From assembly GCA_947044405.1 (NCBI GenBank), contig CAMRHE010000115.1, positions 124,001 through 188,000 on the forward strand: a stretch of 64,000 nucleotides of DNA, in the 5' to 3' direction. Positions 24,706-34,402 of the stretch are shown here, piece by piece (position 1 is the first letter of the stretch; each line of letters opens with the position of its first letter). The translations under genes were made by a program, and so were the position numbers. This DNA comes from Leptodactylus fallax. Its lineage: Eukaryota; Chordata; Amphibia; Anura; Leptodactylidae. A model generated the notes under the pieces. That model was not told the origin of the DNA. It ran no database searches and saw only the letters and a list, made by a program, of their open reading frames with translations.

Positions 24706-24897
24706 TTAAAGAGGTTGTCCCGGATAAAAATAATTTTTTTAAGTTAGGCTGGGAAGGTGAAAAAAAACAAAAACGTTTTCCATCATTATCATCCATTGTC
24801 GGTGCCCCTCACGTAACAATCATGTCCCCTTTTGTCCAAAAGCCTCTCAAAGAATCCCTCCTTGACTTGACCAACTTCTACTTTTTTTTTCCTTTAA
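24706..24897. mobile_element. T2-like MITE
   Basis: Begins TTAAAGAGGTTGTCCCGGAT and ends CCTTTAA. Both edges carry TTAA as expected for TTAA-targeting T2/Kolobok-type elements. Inner similarity between the arms is weak. Confidence 0.45.
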
Positions 24898-26099
24898 AGG
24901 GTTAATTCTTCTCTTTTCTGACATTGGAAGACTTTGTCTATAAATCTTCTTACTCCAGCTCACCAGAGGACAGGGGTCATAAATTTAAGATACACAGACT
25001 GTCAGCCATGAAAGAAAATCAGAAGGAGAGTTTATCTATCCCTAGTGTGTCGAGGATGACCTGTGGCTTCTAGGCTGCAACACATGAACCCCTATAGTTA
25101 CACCAGTGGCTCCAGGTACACTTTGTATACTTGTCAGGACTCCTGTCACCATGATAGAAAGTGATTTACAGCACATTGCTCGGTTCTCTGTGTAGTGGCC
25201 ATAGTGTAGTCATACATAGGTTTGGTGCATTATTTACTGACTCATCAGAAAAAGTCTACCATATCATGTAATCTACCATATGAAAGTATTCTCAGAAGCA
25301 TTAGCAGCACTGCATGCCAAATGGAGTAGCATACAGCAGCGGCGTACTACAAAGCTGTCAGGGTCTCCATATGGTGTCATGCAATCTCTTTCACATGACA
25401 TTGGCTAGAAGAGGACCCACTTTATAAGTCAGTTTTACTGAATAGAGAGCATTTATGAGCCTTACTTTCAGTATCTTGTATTATATGCTACATCCAGCAG
25501 TCCCCCATGATTGCATTAATATGACAGCTATTATATATGGGATCATACACAGAGCAAACATCTGCATTACAACCAATGATTATTTACTGTAAGCAGTTTG
25601 TCACAATGTCTCATGCACCGTATCAGATCATGACCTGCATTATTCAAGCACTTATTATCTACAATGTATTCCATAGTCATGTATTTTCGTTTTAGTATTT
25701 TGTGTTACTATACTATAGCACCTAGTACTTGCACTGGCTACATAGATAGAATGCTAAGAAAAATAGTAGATAGTAAAATGTACTTGTCAAATTGTTCTAC
25801 CTTGATTCACACACATTAAATAACTGGTATATACCTAACCTTAAAACTAAAAAATATATGCTGCATATTGTTATCTCCATAGCAAGCAGCCTGATAAAGC
25901 AACTGTGGCCCTGATCACACGTAACAGATATTCATGCATAGATAGTGCATGTCCTCTATATAAAGCAGATGAGATACTGTAGGTGCATTCATTACATCTC
26001 TCTTGAAATATACATTAGATATAAGAGTCACTCCAAGTTCTCATCTTATGTATATAGAATTCATTCATTCTGTAATGTAAAAGATGTACAACATTCTCT
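24898..26099. other. Non-genic sequence
   Basis: No gene or repeat structure recognised. Confidence 0.45.
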
Positions 26100-26103
26100 T
26101 TAA

Positions 26104-26330
26104 GCTAGGCTCACATTTGCATCGGGCTCTTCATTGTTCGGGTCTGCTGGGGGACCTGAATGACGGATAGCCGGACTGCTAAAACACCAGTTACATGCAA
26201 ACACCGAAGGACCCCATTGACTATAATGGGGTCCACCAGATGTTCTCAATTTTTATAAAGAAGCAGCAGAGAGAATAAGAGCAGATAATTCTGGCACAAT
26301 TAGAGCAAAAACAAGCGTTCGCAGGCGTCA
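26104..26330. repeat. Harbinger-like MITE fragment (family also at 41069-41311)
   Basis: TAAGCTAGGCTCACATTTGC followed by CGGGTCTGCTGGGGGACCTGAA and CATTGACTATAATGGGGTCC are found in inverted orientation in the 41069-41311 element. The far end is missing. Confidence 0.55.
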
Positions 26331-26625
26331 CACCACATTTATGAACTATTTCAGGCTATGGCCACATGTGATGATCTGCTGTGGGATCTGCAGCAGGATA
26401 TCCTGCAGTGGACCTGCCCATGGCAAATACCAACCGGTTTTCCCTGGGGATTTAACCCCTGTGGCGAGAGCAGTTTTCATCCTCTACATTGCAAAGGTTG
26501 AAAACTGCAACAGGATCCACAGCAATATCTGACATGCTGTAGGTTCCAAACCCACAGCACAAAACACTTGGTGCAGCATGTTCTTACTTAAATCCCATCC
26601 AGTTCAGTGCTATTGTAATTCCTAG

Positions 26626-26817
26626 TACAGGGTGGGCCATAAGTATGGATACACCCAGATAAAATGGAAGTGGTTGCTGATATCACCTTACCGTTTGTGG
26701 CATGGGTCATGTGACACATCAAACACATGGAGAATTGCACAAGAAAAACAATGTTATCTGAGTGTATCCATACTTATGGCCCACCCAGGTGTATCCATAC
26801 TTATGGCCCACCCTGTA
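26626..26817. mobile_element. Mariner-type MITE with duplicated right end
   Basis: TA plus CAGGGTGGGCCATAAGTATGGATACACC at the left is mirrored exactly at the right (ending GGCCCACCCTG plus TA). Just inside, the right terminal unit is present a second time in tandem (GTGTATCCATACTTATGGCCCACCC at about 26763 and again at 26790). Total length of 192 bp leaves no coding. Confidence 0.85.
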
Positions 26818-27129
26818 CATTAGACACTGGTGATCTCACAGCAATTTTGCAGAGGCTAACCCTCTGTGAACTTGCTAAATGTGTCCCCAGTCTTAGACAC
26901 TTTCTGAGCCTTATCCAACAAGGGAACTATTGTAAAAGGGATGGAACTTGTTGAGAAAAAGGCCATAGCTTAGGATGTGACACCATGTGCCAAATATGTG
27001 CCAAAGGGGGTGATTTCTAAAGACTAGCAAGACTGGGGGTCCCACCCAACCCGGGTCCCACCCAACCCTCACCACGGTCCTTTTTAGTAGTGGAGGATTA
27101 TAGAGGTAAGTGTTGCTCAGTCTTGCTCT

Positions 27130-27423
27130 TTAAAGGGGTTGTGCCATTATGGACACTTATACACTATCCACAAGACAGGAACAAGTGTCTGATCGCTTGG
27201 GGCCCAATCCCTAGGTCCTCCAGTGATCAGGAGTACAGGTAACTGAAAGTCCTCCTAAAGCCTCCTTGTTAATGGAGTACCAGTGAGCTTGAGTGACTGG
27301 CACTACATTCACTTCTATGGGGCTAGCGGATATTACAGTTCCGGAAGCCCCATGACCCCTGTCCTGTGCATAGAGATAAGTGTCCCCTCTCCACTTTCCA
27401 ATTAAACCAGAAACCCCTTTGAT
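27130..27423. mobile_element. T2-like MITE
   Basis: Begins TTAAAGGGGTTGTGCC and ends AGAAACCCCTTTGA. Inner inverted matches include GGACACTTAT with ATAAGTGTCC and AAGACAGG with CCTGTCCT. No coding. Confidence 0.6.
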
Positions 27424-29098
27424 AATACTGTGAATATAAAGTTACCATATGGCAGCACACAGGCTTCATGAACATGGCCACATTACATCTCCATACACGC
27501 TCTGAGTTGTACACAGCAAACATAGCATAGCAAACACAAGGAGTCTATAGAGCAATACAGTACAGCGCTATACAAAGGTATCATTTGCAGCACCCCGTAC
27601 ATGGTTCTGCTTTATTATGAGCCTTTAACCTGGTTAACAATTGCAGCTCTTCCTCCTTCTTCAGGACCCTCACAGAAAATATGCTCCTTCATTATGTTCC
27701 ATTTGCAGTCATTTCATCGTGTCACTGTATCATTCGAGAAGACATTAATATAAATTGACTGCATCACCACAATGACCCAGGGGACAGCCGCATTGTTGAC
27801 TTAGACGATAAGTATAATTAAGAAGATAAATGAAAATTACAACACTATTAATAATCTGGATTTAAAACAAGGGGCAGGTTGAAATGGTTTCTGCAAGCTT
27901 GACAGAAGGTCACCTTCAACTACTTACGCATTAATGACCACAAAGCAAGAATGTGTGACAGGAAGAAGTAAAGGCTATGACAGCCCTTCTCCAACCCTTC
28001 TTTAACCCACAGTTTAATAAATTGACACCCTGCCGGCAGGAAATTTTTGCATACCACCTATGTATATAACACCTATGTAGAGACCTCCAGTGCTAGAAAT
28101 CTGTTAAGTAATTGGGTGCTTCTTATTATATAAGCCATGATTTCAATGATCTCATAAAATTAAGCTTTATCACTCTGGCCCGAGGTTTATGAGCATTTTC
28201 ATGCACGCTGAGTATTATCTGAATTTCTGCTGTCATATAAACTATATTGTTTATTCTGAAAACTTCCTTCCTAATAACCTTCCTAATAATACATACCTAT
28301 CCCTTGCAGAAAGTTATGGCTTTCCTAAATTACTTTAATCTTCCGCCTCTGTGCATAGAGAAGACTACTTCATTCTCAATGTGCTTTCTATACCTATTAA
28401 CAAATAGAGAAACCTTTGTACAATGACTTATTAAAGTATGTTCTGCCACTAGGAAGATGTACTAGGGGGTCAATTACTTTTAATACATTGGGGGATATTT
28501 AGCGTCATGCGCCAGAATTCTGGATTAGACCTGTTTCAGATAGGCGTAGTAAAATGATGTATGTTGGATGTATTTCATAGACAAATGGATGTACACATGG
28601 GGGTTGTTTCACTGTTTTGACTGCTCCCTTTCTGAGCCTGGACAGCCATAGCAAGATGGTTATGGAGAGTGGTGGCCTGACAACCAATGAGTGGCACCAT
28701 AAGTAGTGATGGAAGTGCTCATTGGTTACCTGAGGGGCCCAGACAGGGCTCCTAGGACTCCCCACACTTTATGTGCACCAACTTCACTGACAAAGGTACC
28801 AGAGAAAGAGCGGGTATCCTTGGAGCAGTGAGTACTGAGAATCACTCACTCCTCATGCTTGAGGCAATACCATTATACAGTGTGGGACCTGGGGACAATA
28901 TACTGCATGGGGTCAGTAGGAGCGCTTTAAACTGTTTGAGGCACCACTCTTTTTTACCATGGCTGATGTCCCACTCCTCTGTCTGGCTCTCATGGAGCTG
29001 CTCCCCAGACACCACCCCCTGCAGGTCACCTGGAGTTCCACCAGTGAGAAGGGATACATACATGACATGATATAGGCTTCAGACTCTTTACTGGATAT
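27424..29098. other. Non-genic sequence
   Basis: No gene recognised. The part 27620-28000 looks non-repetitive and AT-rich, so it may be unique host DNA. Around 28490-28560 a frog-type dispersed repeat may be present. Confidence 0.4.
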
Positions 29099-29511
29099 TA
29101 GAGATGAGCGAATTTCTCAAAAGTTTGATTCGGCAGTCCTATTCGAAGTTCCAAAAAAATTTGCTTCGATCCGAATTACTTCGCGGCAAATAAACAGCTA
29201 TTTCAGGTCTTCAGAGAGCTGGGGTGGGTGGGTGGGCGGCAAAATGGCGGAAACCCTTGGATGCCACGGTCATGTCTCTCTCTCTCCAGCATGGACAAGT
29301 TTTATTCATGTGGAAGGATCTGCTAACAAGCAAAGACACGCCTACCCAATCACATCACTAGAGAACATCATGTGACCGTCTGATGTCACAAAGGTCCTTA
29401 CTAAATATTCATTACCGCGAAGCATCAGGAAATCCGGAATTGTGGTGAATCGAAGATTTCCTGAAATTCGGATCGAATTCCACTTCTACAGAATTGATTC
29501 GCTCATCTCTA
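29099..29511. mobile_element. MITE with GAGATGAGCGAAT ends, copy 1
   Basis: TA plus GAGATGAGCGAATTTCTC at the left, ATTCGCTCATCTC plus TA at the right. Its left end matches the right end of the copy at 49903-51059, and its right end matches that copy's left end, including GGAATTCGATCC. The two are one family in opposite orientation. Interior includes GTGACGTCTGATGTCAC-like sequence; no coding. Confidence 0.8.
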
Positions 29512-30658
29512 CTGGAGATGTTGAGATACAGGGAATCCTCACAGGAACAACACATACAGAGGGAATAGGGTTACTTATGCAAGCCTTTGCGGCTGCAGAG
29601 ATGAATGACATACTTCTTCTGTCACCAGGAATGTATCATCCATCACCACGGGGCCCACTCATTAGGTGTTTGCTGAGGTTATGTTCACTGAATCTAGGCG
29701 GAGGTGTCCCTCTCCGGAAGCTGTTTTTACAGCTCTCTGAGGATTGCCTGGCCTCATGTTGCCTCCTCCATGTAGCCCTACAGCAGAAAGTAGACCTTCT
29801 GCTTCTACAAGCTGTCTATAAAGCATGGGAATGACCCTTAAATAATGAGACATCTCCAGCCCTGGTTAGCCGGGTTAACACCCAAAGTGCAAGTCTCAGA
29901 CAAAACTTAGTCTCGCCTCTTAGATATCATCACACGATCCAGCCTCCACACTGTACTGAAGTGGAATTGGAGAAAAACTGCGTTTGTGTGACTTTTTTAC
30001 ATGCTTTGTTATTTATTGTTTTTTACATTTCCATGTATGGGGCTGCATAAAGCAGAGGCAGATATACTTTTTATTTATACCATTTAAGGGAGTGCCTATT
30101 GCTTTGATTGCTTTTTATTCACAAACAGCAAAGAAACGATGGTTTGACTCTTTTGATTTTTTTTACCTGCTATGTTCACTGTATGGAAAAAATATTTTTA
30201 TAAGTTTATAAACCGGGCATTTTTGTTCTAGGGAAAGGGTGGTGATTTGAATTTTTTTTTTATTTTTTTTTTTTTTTTGTAATTTTTACACCCCCTAGGG
30301 GTCTTGAACCCCAGGAGGTATGATCACTTATACAATGTATTGCAATGCATTGTAAAATACATTAATTTTATTCATGCTACAAAGAGCAGTCTGTAATAGA
30401 AGATATGCAATGACAAACCTGAGATCCTTCAATAGGATCTCGGCTGTCATAGTAATGGATCGCTGGCCCTGGATCTAACTCCAAAATGGTACCTTGGTCA
30501 GCTGTGACCAAGGCGTCAGGGGGGTTAATACCCGCCATCAATGTATAATACAGTGGAGCCTCGGCGACTATGACAGCCAATAAATAGTACAGCCGATAAA
30601 GGGAAAGGGTTGAAGAGACGTAAGTATGCATATAACACATTGTAGAACATAGCGCAAG
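29512..30658. other. Non-genic sequence with low-complexity tracts
   Basis: No gene recognised. A T-rich tract lies at 30249-30280. The stretch 30060-30110 shares TACTTTTTATTTATACC with 42794-42812, and 30330-30350 shares ATTGCA/TGTATTGCA words with 50520-50545. These are probably parts of dispersed repeats. Confidence 0.45.
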
Positions 30659-30959
30659 TACAGTACAGACCAAAAGTTTGGACACACCTTCTCATTTCAA
30701 GAGTTTTCTGTATTTTCATGACTATAAAAATTGTATATTCACACTGAAGGCATCAAAACTATGAATTAACACATGTGGAATTATATACTTAACAAAAAAT
30801 TGTGAAACAACTGAAAAGATGTCTTATATTCTAGGTTCTTCAAAGTAGCCACCTTTTGCTTTGATTACTGCTTTGCACCCTCTTGGCATTCTCTTGATGA
30901 GCTTCAAGAGGTAGTCACCTGAAATGGTCTTCCAACAGTCTTGAAGGAGTTCCCAGAGA

Positions 30960-31427
30960 TGCTTAGCACTTGTTGGCCCTTTGCCTTCACTCTGTTGTCC
31001 AGCTCACCCAAAACCATCTGGATTGGGTTCAGGTCTGGTGACTGTGGAGGCCAGGTCATCTAGCGTAGCACCTCATCACTCTCCTTCTTGGTCAAATAGC
31101 CCTTACACAGTCTGGAGGTGTGTTTGGGGTCATTGTCCTTTTGAAAAATAAATGATCGTCCAACTAAACGCAAAACGGATGGAATAGCATGCCGCTGCAA
31201 GATGCTGTGGTAATCATGCTGGTTCAGTATTCCTTCAATTTTGAATAAATCCCCAACAGTGTCACCAGCAAAGCACCCCCACACCATCACACCTCCTTCT
31301 CCATGCTTCACAGTGGGAACCATGCATGTAGAGTCCATTCGTTCACCATTTTCTGCGTCGCACAAAGACACGGTGGTTGGAACCAAAAATCTCAAATTTG
31401 GACTCATCAGACCAAAGCACAGATTTC
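30960..31427 (-). pseudogene. Tc1 transposase (DD38E), C-terminal half
   Basis: This is the downstream half of the gene whose N-terminal half is at 39166-39618. It starts inside the codon run that joins DLWK to SVLWSDESKFEIFG, so the first catalytic Asp is here. A frameshift follows near 31343-31350, then PTVKHGEGGVMVWGCF and the second catalytic Asp (QKDNDPKH). An in-frame TAG lies at 31060-31062. The last catalytic position, normally Glu in NPIE, reads Gln (NPIQMV, codon at 31018-31020). The last two catalytic positions are separated by 38 residues, the spacing of the DD38E (Intruder) lineage of Tc1-like elements. Dead by four independent defects. Confidence 0.9.
31424..31427. other. Target site duplication of the LTR element, left copy
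   Basis: TTTC here and TTTC at 39166-39169 flank the retrotransposon. Removing the insert and one copy restores an uninterrupted Trp-Lys-Ser reading in the Tc1 transposase, which supports the 4 bp call. Confidence 0.85.
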
Positions 31428-32549
31428 TGTGGCATCCCAGAGCTGGCTATGGCTGGGCTGAGGGTGATCTCTGTGCATTGTATTATTTCCTGTTGCTTCA
31501 TAGCCTGTGTGACATAGCAGGGGGTCCTGAGTCTCACACAACACAGCGCCACCTAGTGAGCCTCACACATGCATTACACCTCCCATAGGATTGAATAGTA
31601 ACCAAATGTCCAATGGGAGGACATCGCCTGGGAAAAGGGGAGGAGTCAGCTGATCACTGGGTCCCCATGGTAACACCCCTGCAGGAAGGTCCTGCGTGTG
31701 AGGAGTTAGAAGTGTGGAGTGTTAGGAGGAGGAGGTGAGGAGAGAAGTGTGATGTCCTGTGAAGAAAGCAGTGAGTTTAGTGCAGGAATCTCAAGTCCTA
31801 GACAGGCCCAGGAAGGTTGGAGAGCTGACATACTCCAGCTATTCAGAAGATCCTGTCCCCTGTCTGCCTAGCCATCGCCCTGAAGGAAGTCAAGCATCAT
31901 TATCTTGTCAGCCTGAGACTGTGGAGAGAACATTATGGAACACGTGCTCCATAGCCAGTATCACAGGATCCAGGGGCCAAGGCCAGACCTGTGGAATATC
32001 CTGCCACCCTGACTATTGCACCCCGAAACTCTGAGCTATCAGGACCACATAACGTGAGTGGGGAATATTATGTACTAGTATCATGGTGGGCATCCTCCTA
32101 TGAGCCAAATAGGAGCCCAGACGCAACTCAGGGCTGTAACACTGAAGTATAAGGGGCTAGGAACACCTTTCATCAAGTCTACCCTGCACCCCCGGACTTT
32201 GCTGTGTCACCAGGCGTACCCCGTCATTGTGTATTGAAGAAACTGTTTAAGCATTTGTGCCTCCACACCCATGGAAGTAAAAGTTCAACTTTACAACCGT
32301 TTCTGTGTCTGACTCTGCACCGACAACATCAGGGCGCCCCAAACACCACCAGTCGGCACAGTATAGGGGAAGCGCCCCGGGGGAACAATCACCACCAACA
32401 TTTGTGCAGCCCCCTCATCACCGGTACCAGTGGTGGTAACGTGGGACAGCACCAGCGCTGCGCCCTCGTGCCCAGAGACCGTGACAAGTCTGCGCTGTTT
32501 GCACCCCCGCAATCCCAACTGCAGCGTTACCTTCCATCTGGTCACCGCA
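31428..32549 (+). repeat. 5' LTR of the Ty3/gypsy element
   Basis: Begins TGTGGCATCCC and ends CACCGCA, giving 1,122 bp. The part 31479-32549 is matched by 38096-39165. Open frames inside it are not genes. The LTR should hold the promoter and polyadenylation signals, but I could not place them with certainty. Confidence 0.85.
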
Positions 32550-32557
32550 AGAAAAAC

Positions 32558-32575
32558 TGGCGTCACGAACAGGAT
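32558..32575 (+). other. Primer-binding site
   Basis: TGGCGTCACGAACAGGAT starts 8 nt after the 5' LTR end, where minus-strand DNA synthesis is primed by a tRNA 3' end. TGGCG fits a tRNA ending in CGCCA (a serine or asparagine tRNA would do so), but the rest does not match one I can name. Confidence 0.55.
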
Positions 32576-33313
32576 ACGGGTGTGTGCCATTTTGAGAAAG
32601 TCGCCACGAAAAGTGCGCCAAATTGTCTCCAGAGCATCGGTCTTTATTGTGGACTTTGCTAAGATCAAGTTTATTCCCTGAGAGTGCTTGCCACAAAGAG
32701 GGGGAGCCCTATACCCCTGAAGTAAGCCCTAAAGACTGTCCTCTCAGTGTCTTACAGCCCTGGAAGAGTTAAAACGCCCAGGACTTGTTTGCTGCGCCAC
32801 ATCGCTGTGTAAGAACGCCCACAAAGGGTTAACTGTACCTTGCAAAAGTGCGGGAGATTTTTAGCACTGCCCATGAGGCCAGGAGACCCATCTGCCGCCA
32901 TCTTAGGAGAGCCCAGAATGCTGAGCGCAATGCTCCAGCGCACCCATACAAGAAAGTGAAAGGCGAACGTGCCGGTGCCATTTCTGACTCTCCGGTGCCA
33001 CATCACCGTCCCTGCTGTGCACCGCTGATCTCTGGTCCACGCTGCAGTTGCTGTCAGTGAGTACTGTGCCTCCCTGTCCTTGTCTTCAGTCCTCCCATGG
33101 CCCCAGCGAGTGTTTTCCGTGTACCGTGTCCGTGGGGAGTGCCACCATTAAAGAGGGGGAGCACACCGTCAGCCTGCATCACAGTGACTCTGTTAATAGC
33201 TACAGCATTCTTAAAGGGACAGCATTCCAAGTTGTAGTCTCCATTCCCTGCCAGCAAGCAGTTGAGTTTCTTAAAGAGACGGCGACCTAATTCCAGTCAT
33301 ACCTGCAAACAAC
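32576..33313 (+). other. Leader between primer-binding site and gag
   Basis: About 740 nt with several short upstream frames and ATGs but no conserved protein. It probably carries packaging signals, by analogy with other LTR elements. It is long for a Ty3/gypsy leader. Confidence 0.5.
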
Positions 33314-34402
33314 ATGACTGAGCAAAGTGACATTGTGCCATCTGTTTCTAGTGATCCAGCAGTGCCCATGGCGAGCAGCCTACTATTCTCCATGCTATTT
33401 TACCCTGGTGCACCATGGCTGCCGCGCTACAAAGGGGAGGCGCATACCCTCAGGGACTTTCGTGAGAAGATGCTGTCTCTCTTCCAGTTCTATCCTCTGA
33501 ATACAGAACAGCAGATACAGATCCTGCTGGGCCAGCTTGAGGGTGCTGCAGCTAGGGAGGTCAAATCCTGGCCTGCCTCTGACAAAAGAACCCCTGGGCA
33601 AATTCTGGACAAACTCCAGGTGAACTTTGACGTGCGATCTGTCTCCGAGGTAAAGATGTGCTTCTTTTCCAGGCGACAACTACCTGGTGAGACCCTGCGG
33701 GACTATGCTTTATCCCTCCAAGAGGCGTTCAGAGCTGTGGTGCAAGTGGATCCACGTGAAAATGTGGACTCTGATAAAATCTTGCTTGACCGCTTCATAG
33801 AAGGGGCAGGTACCACATTGCTCCAGAGTCAGTTGCGAATGCTTGCTGCACAACATCCCAGCATCACGTTTGCTGACTTCAAGGCCCTTGCCATCCAGGT
33901 CTTGGGACAGGAGCAGCCCCAGCCGAGCCCAGTCATCTGTGCTCCCTCACCTGGACCCTCAACAAGCATTGCTCCAGTTGTCCTGCCACTACCTCTGGGT
34001 ACCTCACCTGCTGCCCAAACTGCGCAGACTACACCAGCAGACTCCAGAGATGACCTTCTGGCCCGAGTGGATCATCTGACCCGTGCCATGGAACAGATCA
34101 CCGTCCGTCTAGATCGTCTGACCCAGCCGTCTTCATCGTCCAGTGATCCTTTGCGAAGTCTCAACATCTCACCTGAGTCGCCGCCCAGACGTCCGTCTTC
34201 AGTGAAACCTCCGCAGAGTGAGAGGCCATACTGTAGCTATTGCCATAGATATGGACACACCAGGCCTCAGTGTTTTCAGTTAAACGGGCCACCCCCGAGG
34301 CAGCGGGCCGCCCCTCGGGAGGAAAGAAGAAGGGCCCAGGTGAATCTTCAGTGCCATTGTCACGCTTCGTCTCAGCCTGCCCACACATCACAATCCGGGT
34401 GA
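33314..34402 (+). CDS. gag: Ty3/gypsy Gag polyprotein (362 aa)
   Basis: Structural protein that should form the cytoplasmic particle and bind the element's RNA. The capsid-like region with RDFREKMLSLFQ and a helix-rich retrotransposon-gag pattern spans about residues 45-205. A Pro/Ser-rich linker follows (about 205-245), then a short helical segment with heptad-like spacing (about 246-268, DLLARVDHLTRAMEQI). A single CCHC zinc knuckle is complete: Cys307, Cys310, His315, Cys320. The frame is open from ATG to stop. Its last 45 codons overlap pol, which lies in the -1 frame; a slippery site in the overlap suggests that Gag-Pol is made by frameshifting. No defect is visible. Confidence 0.93.
   Translation: MTEQSDIVPSVSSDPAVPMASSLLFSMLFYPGAPWLPRYKGEAHTLRDFREKMLSLFQFYPLNTEQQIQILLGQLEGAAAREVKSWPASDKRTPGQILDKLQVNFDVRSVSEVKMCFFSRRQLPGETLRDYALSLQEAFRAVVQVDPRENVDSDKILLDRFIEGAGTTLLQSQLRMLAAQHPSITFADFKALAIQVLGQEQPQPSPVICAPSPGPSTSIAPVVLPLPLGTSPAAQTAQTTPADSRDDLLARVDHLTRAMEQITVRLDRLTQPSSSSSDPLRSLNISPESPPRRPSSVKPPQSERPYCSYCHRYGHTRPQCFQLNGPPPRQRAAPREERRRAQVNLQCHCHASSQPAHTSQSG

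Noticed and set aside
32204..32696. Several overlapping frames in and just after the 5' LTR, repeated at 38821-39271
   Set aside because: They lie within LTR sequence on both strands, and the repeats simply mirror the LTR duplication.
34270..34272. Start of pol at this codon
   Set aside because: The codon is GTG, unlikely as a eukaryotic start. The overlap with a slippery site makes frameshifting from gag the better model.
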